From Pseudomonadota bacterium (lineage in GTDB: Bacteria > Pseudomonadota > Alphaproteobacteria > Micavibrionales > UBA1664), in assembly GCA_009926935.1 (NCBI GenBank), contig RFNZ01000006.1, positions 1-64,000 of the forward strand: a stretch of 64,000 nucleotides of DNA, given 5' to 3'. The notes beneath the pieces were generated by a model that saw only the letters and a program-made list of their open reading frames with translations, was not told the origin of the DNA and ran no database searches. Of this stretch, positions 27,590 through 38,513 are shown piece by piece; the stretch's first letter is position 1; each line of letters starts with the position of its first letter. A program made the translations under genes and the position numbers.

Positions 27590-29887
27590 ATGTCAGGCTT
27601 TTTCTCCTTTCTCTTCGGCGGTGCTGAAGCACGTGCTGAAAAGCGCAGGCTTGAGGCGTTTTTTTCGGCTCTGCCGCTGGAGTACTGCGGCTGGAGCCGT
27701 GCCGGCGCATTGCTCTTTTCAAGGGGATTTACAAAGCTTCTGGGTATTGACCGCTTGAATTCCATCCACGATATCGAAAACGCGCTTAAACCATCCGATG
27801 CCGCAGCCCTTGAGGGATGTTTTTTGGCTCTCACGCGCGAGGGTGAGGCTTTTTCGATCACGGTCCACACACAGGTGGAAGACCGCATTTTAAAACTCTC
27901 GGGCTCCCGCGGGCGCAACCTCGGTGGCGAGGACAGCTATGATATTCTCTGGCTTCAGGATATTACGCCTCTCGCCCTTGAAACCGTCGATCTCAAAGGG
28001 GACCTTAAGATTTTGCAGGATGACGCGGCGCGCCTCCAGCAAACGCTCGATGCCCTGCCCATGCCCGTCTGGATATCGGATTCATTATCCGACGTTGCGT
28101 GGGTCAACGCGGCTTACGCCCGTGCCCTTTCCAAAACAAAAGAGGAAGTGACGGATAAAAAACTCTGGCTACCGGTCACGCTGATCGGATCAAACGAGGA
28201 ATCTACCGGAAAACTGCGCGGCCTTATAGATAAGGCCAGAAAACAAAAGACTCAGCAAACGATCAGGGCCCGCCTTATCGTGGGTGGCCAGCGCCGCGTT
28301 GTGGAATTCGTGTGCCTTCCCGTCGAGGGTACGGATCTTGTTATCACCCAGACCTCCGATGTCACAATCGAAGAGGAAAGGACGGCCGAGCACAAACGTT
28401 ATGTGGCAGCACAAGGCAAACTGCTTGAACAGCTGCACACGGCTGTTGCCATTTTTGGAGCGGATCACCGCCTGGAATTTCACAACAGCGCCTTTTCGAG
28501 ACTCTGGAACATTGAAGATACCTATCTCAACGATCACCCCAAATTGGGCGACCTCATGGAAAAGCTGCGCGAACTGCGCCGCCTGCCGGAACAGGCCGAT
28601 TTTCGGACTTTCAAAAAAAGCTGGATCGATATGTTTACAGGTCTTCTCAACCCCCATGAAGACATGATGTACCTGCCAAACGGCACGGCCATACGTTGGC
28701 TTGCAGCGCCGCACCCCATGGGCGGCCTCATGATGACCTTTGAAGACGTCACAAGCCGCCTTGCTCTTGAAACATCTTACAACACACTGATGGCCGTCCA
28801 GCGCGAAACGCTTGAAAATCTGGCTGAAGGTGTTTCCGTCTTCGGTTCCGACGGCAAGCTCAAGTTTTGCAACCCGCGCTTTATGACCCTGTGGGATCTG
28901 AACCCTGAAGACCTTGAAGGCGAACCGCACGTAGCGGAAGTCATCGAAAAAACCCGCAAGTTTTTCAAGCTCGGCTGGCAAGATGTCGAGGAAGTGCTCA
29001 CGCAGATGGGCCTTGTCCGCCGCGAGCAAATGCAGCAACTGAACCGCGATGATGACACGGTACTGGAATGTATTTCTGTGCCCATGCCGGATGGTGGCGT
29101 GATGGTGACATACCGCGACATCACGGACAAAATGCGCGCCGAGATTGCGCTTCGAGAAAAAGCGCAGGCCTTGGAAGAAGCCGAAAAACTGAAAATGGAC
29201 TTTTTGGCCAACGTCTCATACCAGCTCCGCACGCCGCTCAATGCCATGACAGGTTTTGCCGAGATTTTGGGTAATCGTTACTTTGGTGATCTCAATCCCA
29301 AGCAGGATGAATATACAAAAGGCATTCTTGAAGCCGGCCAGCGCCTCATGATCCTGATCGATGATATCCTTGATCTCTCAACCATCGAGGCCGGTTATCT
29401 TGGCCTTAAACTTGAAACAGTCGATGTTGCAAAACTGCTGCGGGAGGTCCATGAACTGACTCGCGAATGGGCCGGTCGCGAAACCCTGCAAACCACGCTT
29501 GAGTGCCCGCCCGATATCGGTTTCATAAGGGCGGATGCGCGCCGTATCAAACAGATACTCATAAACCTTATCCGCAATGCCATCAGCTTCACACCCGGAG
29601 GCGGCACCATCAACATCAAGGCAGAAGGCACGGGAAATGATGTCAAAATAACCGTAAGCGATACGGGTATCGGCATCCACCCAGATGATATCGAAAAACT
29701 TTTTACGCCTTTCAAACGCTCGGCCACCACAACCGCTCTCGGCAAGGCCGCGGGCCCGGGGCTCGGTCTTTCGCTTGTTCGCAACATCGCTCATTTGCAT
29801 GGCGGTGATGCCGAACTTGCCAGCACCATGGGTGCAGGTACAACGGTCACAGTCACTCTTCCGCGTACAGGACCGAAAGAACTCTAG
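27590..29887 (+). CDS. divL: DivL-type PAS sensor kinase with Tyr at the phospho-acceptor position
   Basis: PAS repeats; FLANVSYQLRTPLNAMTGF; ATPase domain NLIRNAISF, DTGIGI, GPGLGLSLV; followed (across FNR) by tsaE as in other alphaproteobacteria. Confidence 0.88.
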   Translation: MSGFFSFLFGGAEARAEKRRLEAFFSALPLEYCGWSRAGALLFSRGFTKLLGIDRLNSIHDIENALKPSDAAALEGCFLALTREGEAFSITVHTQVEDRILKLSGSRGRNLGGEDSYDILWLQDITPLALETVDLKGDLKILQDDAARLQQTLDALPMPVWISDSLSDVAWVNAAYARALSKTKEEVTDKKLWLPVTLIGSNEESTGKLRGLIDKARKQKTQQTIRARLIVGGQRRVVEFVCLPVEGTDLVITQTSDVTIEEERTAEHKRYVAAQGKLLEQLHTAVAIFGADHRLEFHNSAFSRLWNIEDTYLNDHPKLGDLMEKLRELRRLPEQADFRTFKKSWIDMFTGLLNPHEDMMYLPNGTAIRWLAAPHPMGGLMMTFEDVTSRLALETSYNTLMAVQRETLENLAEGVSVFGSDGKLKFCNPRFMTLWDLNPEDLEGEPHVAEVIEKTRKFFKLGWQDVEEVLTQMGLVRREQMQQLNRDDDTVLECISVPMPDGGVMVTYRDITDKMRAEIALREKAQALEEAEKLKMDFLANVSYQLRTPLNAMTGFAEILGNRYFGDLNPKQDEYTKGILEAGQRLMILIDDILDLSTIEAGYLGLKLETVDVAKLLREVHELTREWAGRETLQTTLECPPDIGFIRADARRIKQILINLIRNAISFTPGGGTINIKAEGTGNDVKITVSDTGIGIHPDDIEKLFTPFKRSATTTALGKAAGPGLGLSLVRNIAHLHGGDAELASTMGAGTTVTVTLPRTGPKEL

Positions 29888-29888
29888 T

Positions 29889-30911
29889 TTACGCGGCAAT
29901 CGTCTTGATGTTGATCCCTGCCTGCCCGGGCACGCCTTTGGAGGTCGAGTATTCCATGTGCAAGGCACGATCCGGATAAATAAACCGGTACGCCGCATGC
30001 GCCGCCTTCGCGGCTTCAGCAAACCCGACGGATATCAATTTGAGCTTCTGGTCATAGGTTGCAATGTCACCCACGGCATAAACGCCTGTAAGGCTGGTCT
30101 CGGCCGTAGCCGGATCAATCACGATGGATGTGCCAGAAAGCGTAAGCCCCCAATCCGCAATAGGCCCAAGCTTGGCTGCCAAACCATAAAAAGCCAGAAG
30201 GACATCGGCCCCAAGTATCTTGGTCTCTCCTTCAAGCGTTGCGATTTCAACGCCCGTCAGCACCCCGTTATGGCCTTGCAGACCTTTTAGCTGGTAGGGA
30301 ATCTCAAGTGCGATGTTGCGATCGGCCTTAAGCCTCGCCACGCTTTCCGGGGCAGCTCTAAACTGGTCGCGCCTGTGAACGACCGATACCCTTGCGATCT
30401 CCGATAAAGACAGTGCCCAGTCAACCGCACTGTCGCCGCCACCTGCAATCACGACACGCTTGCCTGCAAAATCCTCGCGCCGGCGCACCATATAAAAAAG
30501 GCTTTTGCCTTCATAAGACTCAATACCTGCAAGTGGCGGACGATTAGGCCCAAAAGCCCCCGCACCACCGGCGATTATGACGGCACCGCATTCAATAGCC
30601 ACACCCGCAGCGTTGCTGACCATAAAACGCCTGTCCGACTTAGCCACCTCAATGACAGGGGAACCCAGATGATAGACGGGAGAAAACGGCTTCACCTGTG
30701 CTTCAAGATTGGCGATAAGGTCGCCTGCCGATATTTTTGGCAGCGCCGGGATATCATAGACGGGTTTTTCAGGGTAAAGCGCGGTGCATTGCCCCCCTAT
30801 ATCCGGCAAGGCATCAAACACATGGGTTGAAAGCCCGAGCATGCCACACTGAAACGCGGCAAAAAGTCCGGCAGGCCCGGCCCCTATGATGGCGACATCT
30901 GTTTGCATCAT
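29889..30911 (-). CDS. Thioredoxin reductase-like ferredoxin--NADP+ reductase
   Basis: TDVAIIGAGPAGLFAAFQ; IGGQCTALYPEKPVYDIP; VIAGGGDSAVDWAL. Confidence 0.9.
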   Translation of the reverse strand: MMQTDVAIIGAGPAGLFAAFQCGMLGLSTHVFDALPDIGGQCTALYPEKPVYDIPALPKISAGDLIANLEAQVKPFSPVYHLGSPVIEVAKSDRRFMVSNAAGVAIECGAVIIAGGAGAFGPNRPPLAGIESYEGKSLFYMVRRREDFAGKRVVIAGGGDSAVDWALSLSEIARVSVVHRRDQFRAAPESVARLKADRNIALEIPYQLKGLQGHNGVLTGVEIATLEGETKILGADVLLAFYGLAAKLGPIADWGLTLSGTSIVIDPATAETSLTGVYAVGDIATYDQKLKLISVGFAEAAKAAHAAYRFIYPDRALHMEYSTSKGVPGQAGINIKTIAA

Positions 30912-30936
30912 GGCCCCCTTGTGATACCCATGTTCC

Positions 30937-31368
30937 ATGGCATTTAACAAGGTTTTTCACGTCAAAAATGAGGCAGAGCTGGCCAAAGTGGCAGCAGATA
31001 TTGCCCCGTGTCTCGCCCGCGGCACGGTTTTGGTGCTGGAAGGTGATCTGGGCGCCGGTAAAACCGCTTTTGCCCGTGCCCTTATTCGCCATATATCCGG
31101 CGATACGGAACGCGAGGTTCCCAGCCCCACTTTTACCCTTGTCCAGACCTACGATATTCCGGACGGTGAAATATGGCATTTCGACCTTTATCGCCTGAAG
31201 CACCCGGAAGAAGTCTATGAGCTGGGGTGGGAGGACGCACTGGCTTCAGGCACGATTCTCATGATCGAGTGGGCAGAGCGCATAAGCCCGCTCTTGCCGC
31301 GTTTTTGCGTACGCGTGGTCATAAAACCGGAGGCTGATGGCACACGAACCATCACGGTCAAGGCATGA
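30937..31368 (+). CDS. tsaE: tRNA threonylcarbamoyladenosine biosynthesis ATPase TsaE
   Basis: LEGDLGAGKTAFARALI; SPTFTLVQTY; HFDLYRL. Confidence 0.95.
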   Translation: MAFNKVFHVKNEAELAKVAADIAPCLARGTVLVLEGDLGAGKTAFARALIRHISGDTEREVPSPTFTLVQTYDIPDGEIWHFDLYRLKHPEEVYELGWEDALASGTILMIEWAERISPLLPRFCVRVVIKPEADGTRTITVKA

Positions 31369-32063
31369 GCAAGATAACACAGTGCATTATTCTGGCAGCC
31401 GGTCTCGGCCAGCGTATGAAACCGCTGACAGACACGCTGCCAAAACCCCTTGTAGTCGTAAAAAACAAACCCATCATTGATTACGCGATCGATATGGCCT
31501 TAAGCCACGGTATAAATAAAATCGTCGTCAATACGCATTACCTCTCAGATAAGCTTGAAACCTATCTGAAACCGAAAGGTATGATCATCAGCCATGAACC
31601 CTTACTACTTGATACGGGCGGCGGCATCAAAAATGCACTTCGGTATCTGGATACCGAAAAACCGGTCTTCGTACTTTCCGGCGATTCTATTCTGGTTGAT
31701 GCCCCTCATGAAAAATCACTTCCCGCCCTCGAGAACGCCTGGGATGCGGACACGATGGATCTTCTCCTGAGCCTTCAGCCGCTCGAAACCATGACCCTCA
31801 CACCCGCTGTTGGCGACTACAAGCTTGTAAACGGGCAACCCATACGTACGCCCGATCACTCGGGCAAATATATGTGGAACAGCGCGCGTATCCTGCACCC
31901 GCGCCTGTTCAAAAACACGCCGGACGAACCTTTTTCATTTTTATCCCTGATGGATCAGGCACAAAAAAACGGCAGGCTGGCAGCCCACATCCATAAAGGG
32001 GACTGGCACCATTTAACGACACCGCAGGATGTCATGGCCGTAAATGCAGGGTGGAATACATGA
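31365..32063 (+). CDS. murU: Sugar nucleotidyltransferase, MurU-like
   Basis: CIILAAGLGQRMKPLTDTLPKPLVVV; 4-bp overlap with tsaE. Confidence 0.8.
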   Translation: MSKITQCIILAAGLGQRMKPLTDTLPKPLVVVKNKPIIDYAIDMALSHGINKIVVNTHYLSDKLETYLKPKGMIISHEPLLLDTGGGIKNALRYLDTEKPVFVLSGDSILVDAPHEKSLPALENAWDADTMDLLLSLQPLETMTLTPAVGDYKLVNGQPIRTPDHSGKYMWNSARILHPRLFKNTPDEPFSFLSLMDQAQKNGRLAAHIHKGDWHHLTTPQDVMAVNAGWNT

Positions 32064-34999
32064 ATGTATTTTCAATTCCGCCCACGGTTTCCTTTGTGGA
32101 TGCGCTGGCCAAGGGCATACTGAGGCGCCACGGGGCTGGCCCTATGGACCTTGCGGCAGTTACAGTCCTGTTGCCCAATCGCCGTGCATGCCGCGCCTTG
32201 CAGGAAGCATTTTTAAGACAAACAGATGGCAAGCCCTTATTGCTGCCGACAATCCGCCCGATTGGCGATGTCGATGAGGAAGGCGTCTATTTCAACGAAG
32301 TGGAAGGAGGCGCAGGACTACCACAGCCTGTACCACCCATTAGGCGCCTGCTGGTATTAAGCCGCTACCTCAAGGCCGCATACGGTACGCAGTATACGAC
32401 AGCGCAAAGCCTTTCCATGGCTTCCGAACTTTCGCGCTTCCTTGATAGCGTGCAAACGGAAGGCGTCTCTCTTGACGCGCTCGATACCCTCGTACCCGAG
32501 CAATACGCCGAGCACTGGCAAAAAAGCCTCGTTTTTTTAAAAAACGTATTACGTGTTTTTTGGCCGCAGCATCTCTTAGACGAAGGACTGATGGATGCCG
32601 GTGACAGACGTCGTCTCTTGATCGAGGCCTATACCGATATGCTGCAAAAGGGCGGTGTTTCGGGGCCCGTGATCGCGGCAGGCTCCACAGGCTCAATACC
32701 CGCGACAGCAGAGCTGCTGAAAACCGTTGCCTCAATGCCAGAGGGAAGTGTGGTTTTGCCGGGGCTTGATACATATCTTGAAGAGGAACACTGGACAGAC
32801 GCCCTTGAAGAGGGGCATCCGCAAGCCGGCCTTGCAAGGCTGTTGCTGCATATGGATGTTACGCGCGCGCAGGTCATGCCTTGGCTGGACGACGTACCCA
32901 AATCACCCCGTGAAATTTTTATCAGCCAATTGATGCGCCCGGCAGCCGCAATTGCAAGCTGGACTACGGAACCACTGCCTCAAAAAGCGCTCGATGGGTT
33001 GTCATTGATCGAAGCCGAGACACTGGATGCGGAGGCCGCCGCCATCGCCCTCATCATGCGCGAGCACGTGGAAGACACAAAAGTAACCGGACCCTGCGTT
33101 CTTGTAACACCGGACCGCATTTTAGCAGGGCGTGTATCATTTTTGTTAAAACGCTGGGGCATAACGCTCGACGACTCCGGTGGTACGCCGTTGCCACAGA
33201 CACCTGTTGGCCACTGGCTCTTGCTGCTATGCGATGTTGTAGCTGGTGGGCTTGAGCCCATATCGCTTCTTGCCCTTTTAAAACACGACTTTGCAGCCGG
33301 CAGTGCCTTATGGCCGGAGGTTGCGGGGCCATTCAAAGATTTTGTCCTCAAACTAGACCGCGAGGTACTACGAGGCCCACGCCTTGAGGAAGGTTTTCAA
33401 CCGCTCATCAACGCCGCAAAAAAATACCCTGATGTGGTCTCTGGCCTCGAGGTGCTTGCGCGCTCTTTTGAAGCAGCTGAAAAAGGTTTTGTCGACCCGC
33501 ATCAATCCTTGAGGGGGTTTATCGAGCTTGCCGAAAATCTCGCGAGCACACCAGCAATACACGGCGGCAACCGCCTCTGGTCAGGTGAAGATGGGGAGGC
33601 CATGGCCGGGCTTCTATCCTCCCTTCTGGAACAGACGGATGTGATAGACGCCCAAAGTTGGACGGACTGGAGAGCCATACTGGAAACCGCAATGGCTAGC
33701 ATCAGCGTACGCCCTCGTTACGGCACGCACCCGTATTTGTCTGTTTTGGGGCCGATTGAGGCGAGGCTTTATCAGGCAGAGAAAATGATTCTAGGTTCCT
33801 TGAATGAAAACACCTGGCCGCGCCTGCCGGAAGTCGATGGATGGCTATCCCGCGGTATGCGCAAAAAACTTGAGCTGCCCTCCCCCGAGCGCGCGATCAC
33901 ACTCTCAGCTCACGATTTTGCACAAAGCCTTGGCTCAAAAACGGTTTTCATCACACGCAGTAAAAATCGTGACGGCGCGCCCACTACACCCTCTCGCTGG
34001 ATACAGCGTATGGACACGCTTCTGGCGGCACAGCCAGAAAAACCGGATATACGTCAAAATGGCAATTACTGGCTTTCTCTTGCCCAGCAACTTGATAAAC
34101 CTGACACTGTCCAGGCAACGCTCCGTCCTGCGCCAAACCCGCCCTTATCATCAAGACCCCGCAAACTCTCCGTCACTGAAATTGCAAAGTGGCGGCGTGA
34201 TCCGTATTTCATCTTTGCAAAACACGTCCTGAAACTGCGCCCGCTTGACCCGATCGCGGGCGAGCCGGATGGGGCGCAACGCGGCACCATGCTGCACGAT
34301 ATCCTCAAGGAATTTGGAAAAACTTTTCCGGCGGCCTTGCCGGAGAACCCTCTTGAAAGCCTGAGATCGATTGGCGAAAAATACTTCAAGGATGGCCATA
34401 GACACCCGGATATCGTGGGGCACTGGCGCCCGCGCTTTGAGCGGATGATCAAGGCACTCATAACATACGAGGCCCTGTGGCGCGAAAGTACAACTGAGCT
34501 TTACGCCGAAATCGATGGCCGTCTTGAAATACCTCTTACGAGCGACAAGTTTGTATTGGAAGGCCGCGCCGACCGCATTGAAAACAGGCGCAGCGGCTGG
34601 GCAATTATTGATTACAAATCAGGCGCGGCACCTTCAAAGTCCGATGTAAAAAAAGGCGATGAGCCGCAACTGGCTTTACTCGCTGCGATGCTGGCGCGCG
34701 GCGCCTTCAGCAAAATCGGCCAACCTTCCCAAAAAATTGAGAGCCTCGCCTATTGGGAAATTAGCGGCAACAGCGACACTTTAAAGGTAACCGACATAGA
34801 CGACGTTGAAGCGCTTTTACAGGATGCCTATGAAGGCATCACAAAAATGGCCTCGACCTATCTTGAAGTCGAAACGCCATACACCTGCTGGCCAGACCCC
34901 GCGATGAAACTCCGTGATGGCTATGAGTACGCACATCTTGCCCGTATTGCCGAGTGGTCAAATGCCGATGCCGAATCAGACTGGGAGGATGCGGCATGA
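32051..34999 (+). CDS. addB: Double-strand break repair protein AddB
   Basis: PD-(D/E)XK C-terminal domain (GRADRIENRRSGWAIIDYKSG); followed by addA. Confidence 0.93.
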   Translation: MEYMNVFSIPPTVSFVDALAKGILRRHGAGPMDLAAVTVLLPNRRACRALQEAFLRQTDGKPLLLPTIRPIGDVDEEGVYFNEVEGGAGLPQPVPPIRRLLVLSRYLKAAYGTQYTTAQSLSMASELSRFLDSVQTEGVSLDALDTLVPEQYAEHWQKSLVFLKNVLRVFWPQHLLDEGLMDAGDRRRLLIEAYTDMLQKGGVSGPVIAAGSTGSIPATAELLKTVASMPEGSVVLPGLDTYLEEEHWTDALEEGHPQAGLARLLLHMDVTRAQVMPWLDDVPKSPREIFISQLMRPAAAIASWTTEPLPQKALDGLSLIEAETLDAEAAAIALIMREHVEDTKVTGPCVLVTPDRILAGRVSFLLKRWGITLDDSGGTPLPQTPVGHWLLLLCDVVAGGLEPISLLALLKHDFAAGSALWPEVAGPFKDFVLKLDREVLRGPRLEEGFQPLINAAKKYPDVVSGLEVLARSFEAAEKGFVDPHQSLRGFIELAENLASTPAIHGGNRLWSGEDGEAMAGLLSSLLEQTDVIDAQSWTDWRAILETAMASISVRPRYGTHPYLSVLGPIEARLYQAEKMILGSLNENTWPRLPEVDGWLSRGMRKKLELPSPERAITLSAHDFAQSLGSKTVFITRSKNRDGAPTTPSRWIQRMDTLLAAQPEKPDIRQNGNYWLSLAQQLDKPDTVQATLRPAPNPPLSSRPRKLSVTEIAKWRRDPYFIFAKHVLKLRPLDPIAGEPDGAQRGTMLHDILKEFGKTFPAALPENPLESLRSIGEKYFKDGHRHPDIVGHWRPRFERMIKALITYEALWRESTTELYAEIDGRLEIPLTSDKFVLEGRADRIENRRSGWAIIDYKSGAAPSKSDVKKGDEPQLALLAAMLARGAFSKIGQPSQKIESLAYWEISGNSDTLKVTDIDDVEALLQDAYEGITKMASTYLEVETPYTCWPDPAMKLRDGYEYAHLARIAEWSNADAESDWEDAA

Positions 35000-37900
35000 G
35001 AGACGCCCGTAAAATATCACCCGGACCTTCAGCGCAAGCGACACCTGAAACCCTCAAAGCCCGGGCAACAGACCCCGCGCAGAGCGTATGGGTTGGCGCA
35101 TCCGCAGGATCAGGCAAAACTACGGTTCTAACCGAGCGTGTCTTGCGCCTACTGCTACCCGAAGGTGACCGCAAAGGGGCCGACCCTGCAAAAATTATAT
35201 GTATTACCTTTACCAAGGCCGCAGCCAGCGAGGTTTTGGAAAGGGTAATGAAATATCTGCGTGCATGGGCCATCGAACCGTCCGAAAAACTGGACGAATC
35301 ACTTGAAAAAATTTTGGGCACACCGCCAAAACCAAATCAGCGCGAGGCGGCAAGGGCTTTGTTTGCCCGCATTCTGGATGTACCAGGCGGCATGAAAATT
35401 TTGACCATTCATGCGTTCTGCCAGTCCGTTCTCGGGCGTTTTCCGATGGAGGCGGGACTCCCTGCCGGTTTTGAAGTTATGGAAGAGCAGGAGGCAAAAA
35501 GCCTCATGACGGATGTTCGCCACAACCTCATCACGAGTTTGCAGGCGGGCGAACATGACGCCGCCTTGAGGCGCGCTTTTGATTATCTTTCATCTTACAA
35601 AAACGTGGATGACCTGGAAAAACTTCTGGCCTCCATCGCCTCTGAGCGTGCCCGCCTAGAGACGCTGCTCGCACGCTACGGAGGGATCGATGCCTTGTGT
35701 CGGGCACTGTATCAATATCTTGATACGCACGAAAACGAGACGCTCGAGGCCCAGATAGACAGGTTTCTGGATAGCCTCCCTGAAGCCGATCTAAGATCGG
35801 CCCTGCCACTGCTCGAAGCCGATACATCAAAAAAAAACAACGCCCATTTCAGGGTTTTAGCGCCTTTTCTGGCGGCAGATCGTAACGCCCGCCGCGCACA
35901 GATCGAACCCTATAAACGAATTTTCCTGACCCAGAAAGGAACTGGCAGGGATACCTACAGCATCGTCATCAAAAATGATGCGCTTGCAAAACTTTTTGCC
36001 AATGAAACGGCAAGGTCGATCGCTCTGGATACGGCCCAGCGTAACCTGACAACGGCAACAGCCACATCCTCGTTATTGCGGTTTGCCGAAAGAGTACTGG
36101 TGGATTACGAAGCCCGAAAAAGACAGAAAAACAGACTCGACTTCGAAGACCTCATTCACAAGACAAAACAGCTTTTGGGGGAGGGTGGCGTACACTGGGT
36201 TCAGTACAAGCTGGATGGAGGCATCGATCATATTCTGGTGGATGAGGCGCAGGATACGAACCCGGATCAGTGGGATATCATCAACGCCCTGAGTGACGAG
36301 TTTTACGACGGCACCTCAGTCCGTGAAAAACAGGACCGTACGACCTTTGTCGTCGGTGATGAAAAACAGTCCATATTCAGCTTCCAGCGTGCAGATCCGC
36401 GCGTTTTTGACGCCATCAAGACAAGACTCGCCAAAAAGGTGCGTGACGCACAATTGAAGTTTGATGATGTGCCCATACAGACCTCGTTCCGCTCGGCACC
36501 CTCAATTTTGAAGGTTGTTGATGGCGTCTTTGAAAGTCCTGAAATGCTGGCCGGTGTAAGCCGCAGCACGGCTGTCATGAAACACGAGGCATACCTTAGC
36601 GGCAAGGCTGGCCATGTCGAAATCTGGCCCGCCATCAAACGCCAAAAAGAACAGGAAAAAAGCAGCTGGCACCCGCTGGACCCGCAGACACTGGAAGATA
36701 ATCCGGTGACACTGCTTGCCAATAAAGTAGCGGCTACCATTCGGATGCTGCTGGATGATCCTGCACAAAAAATAAATTCTCAGGATCGCCGTATTGAAGC
36801 AGGCGATATCATGATCTTGCTCGCCAAGCGCAAACCTTTTGCCGATGCCTTGCTCAAAGCATTGCGCCGCCAGAATATCCCCGTAAGCGGCATCGACCGT
36901 ATGGTTGTCACAAAACAGCTCAGCGTCATGGATACCATGGCATGCATCGCCTTTATTTTGCAGCCGGAGGATGATCTGGCTCTGGCAACCCTTCTCAAAA
37001 GCCCGTTCATAGGCTGGGATGACGACGCGCTTTTTAACATTTGCCACAACCGCACGGACACGCTCTGGAAAACACTTCAGGACAATCCCGAACACGAACT
37101 GGTCGCAACTTGGCTTGCCGCACTTTTGCAGCATGCCGGCCGCGCCTCGGTATCGGCCTTTTTGCATTTTGTTTTGTTTTCTCCGTGCCCAAAAGACAGC
37201 CGCAGCGGCATGCGCGCCTTGATGGCACGCCTCGGAACCGATATCACAGACCCGCTACAGGAATTGCTGCGCAGGGCCGATACATACGACCTGAAAGACA
37301 CGCGCGGCCTACAGGGGTTTTTTGACGATGCCCAGAAGGACGAAAGCGAAATCAAACGACAGATCCATGAAGGCGGCGGCTGCGTAAGGCTCATGACTGT
37401 GCATGGATCAAAAGGGCTCGAAGCCCCCATCGTTTTTCTGCCGGATACAATCAGGACATCGCAGTCAGCCGGAAAAACCGATCCCATACTATGGCCGGAT
37501 CGCAACGACATGAATGACATACCTTTATGGGCACCCAGCAGCGACCGAAGGGCCGATGCGATGCTCGCAAGAGCTACGGAGGCCAAAGAAAGAGCGGATG
37601 AAGAATATCGCCGCCTTTTATATGTCGCGCTTACACGTGCAGGTGAGCGCCTGTACATCGGGGGTGCCGATTACGTGAAAGCGGGCGCTGACCGGACAAA
37701 GAGCTGGTATGACCGCACGATGGCCGCCTTCAAAGACGGGCGTATCAAGCATATAGAAACGCTTGAAGACGGCACGATGATTGTAAAAAATCGCCAGACG
37801 GATGCCACAAAAAATTCGGATAGGTCAAAATCGCAGGGCACAGAGGTCAAATCCCTACCTGCTTGGGCAACAACGCGCGCGCCTGCACCCGAATTTCCGC

Positions 37901-38460
37901 CGCGCCCGCTTACGCCCTCAAAGCCGGATGGCGATGAACCCGCAGCCTTATCCCCGCTATTTGGCGATACATCCTGGCGCTTTGCCCGCGGGCGTATCAT
38001 CCATACGCTTTTCCAGTTTTTACCGGCTTTACCGGCCCAAAGCCGGCGCGCGAAGGCAACCAACTGGCTGGCAGAACCAGCACATGATCTGAGCCCCGAA
38101 GTTCAGTCCGAGATCCTTTCATCGGTAATGAACGTGCTTGAAAACCCGGCCTTTAGTGAGCTTTTCGACGAAAACGCGCGGGCGGAAGTGCCGCTGACCG
38201 GGTTAATCGGCCATAACCGGATTGTCTCGGGTCAGATAGACAGGCTGGTAATAACGCCTCAAAAAATCATGGTGCTGGACTATAAAACCAACCGCCCCGC
38301 CCCAAAGCTTCTGGCTGATGTACCGGAAGCCTATAAGCGTCAAATGCAGACTTACCGTGATATCCTGAAAAAAATATGGCCCGAAAAACCCGTCCATTGC
38401 GCGCTTTTATGGACCGATGGGCCTAATCTCATGGACATAACAGAAATATTAGAGCCTTGA
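34996..38460 (+). CDS. addA: Double-strand break repair helicase AddA
   Basis: WVGASAGSGKTTVLTERVLRLLL; ILVDEAQDTNPDQWDI; C-terminal MVLDYKTNRP; ATGA overlap with addB. Confidence 0.95.
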   Translation: MRDARKISPGPSAQATPETLKARATDPAQSVWVGASAGSGKTTVLTERVLRLLLPEGDRKGADPAKIICITFTKAAASEVLERVMKYLRAWAIEPSEKLDESLEKILGTPPKPNQREAARALFARILDVPGGMKILTIHAFCQSVLGRFPMEAGLPAGFEVMEEQEAKSLMTDVRHNLITSLQAGEHDAALRRAFDYLSSYKNVDDLEKLLASIASERARLETLLARYGGIDALCRALYQYLDTHENETLEAQIDRFLDSLPEADLRSALPLLEADTSKKNNAHFRVLAPFLAADRNARRAQIEPYKRIFLTQKGTGRDTYSIVIKNDALAKLFANETARSIALDTAQRNLTTATATSSLLRFAERVLVDYEARKRQKNRLDFEDLIHKTKQLLGEGGVHWVQYKLDGGIDHILVDEAQDTNPDQWDIINALSDEFYDGTSVREKQDRTTFVVGDEKQSIFSFQRADPRVFDAIKTRLAKKVRDAQLKFDDVPIQTSFRSAPSILKVVDGVFESPEMLAGVSRSTAVMKHEAYLSGKAGHVEIWPAIKRQKEQEKSSWHPLDPQTLEDNPVTLLANKVAATIRMLLDDPAQKINSQDRRIEAGDIMILLAKRKPFADALLKALRRQNIPVSGIDRMVVTKQLSVMDTMACIAFILQPEDDLALATLLKSPFIGWDDDALFNICHNRTDTLWKTLQDNPEHELVATWLAALLQHAGRASVSAFLHFVLFSPCPKDSRSGMRALMARLGTDITDPLQELLRRADTYDLKDTRGLQGFFDDAQKDESEIKRQIHEGGGCVRLMTVHGSKGLEAPIVFLPDTIRTSQSAGKTDPILWPDRNDMNDIPLWAPSSDRRADAMLARATEAKERADEEYRRLLYVALTRAGERLYIGGADYVKAGADRTKSWYDRTMAAFKDGRIKHIETLEDGTMIVKNRQTDATKNSDRSKSQGTEVKSLPAWATTRAPAPEFPPRPLTPSKPDGDEPAALSPLFGDTSWRFARGRIIHTLFQFLPALPAQSRRAKATNWLAEPAHDLSPEVQSEILSSVMNVLENPAFSELFDENARAEVPLTGLIGHNRIVSGQIDRLVITPQKIMVLDYKTNRPAPKLLADVPEAYKRQMQTYRDILKKIWPEKPVHCALLWTDGPNLMDITEILEP

Positions 38461-38513
38461 CCGGCGCATCAGGCACGCCATATTAAAGAAAGACATTTTG
38501 AAAGGAAAAATCC

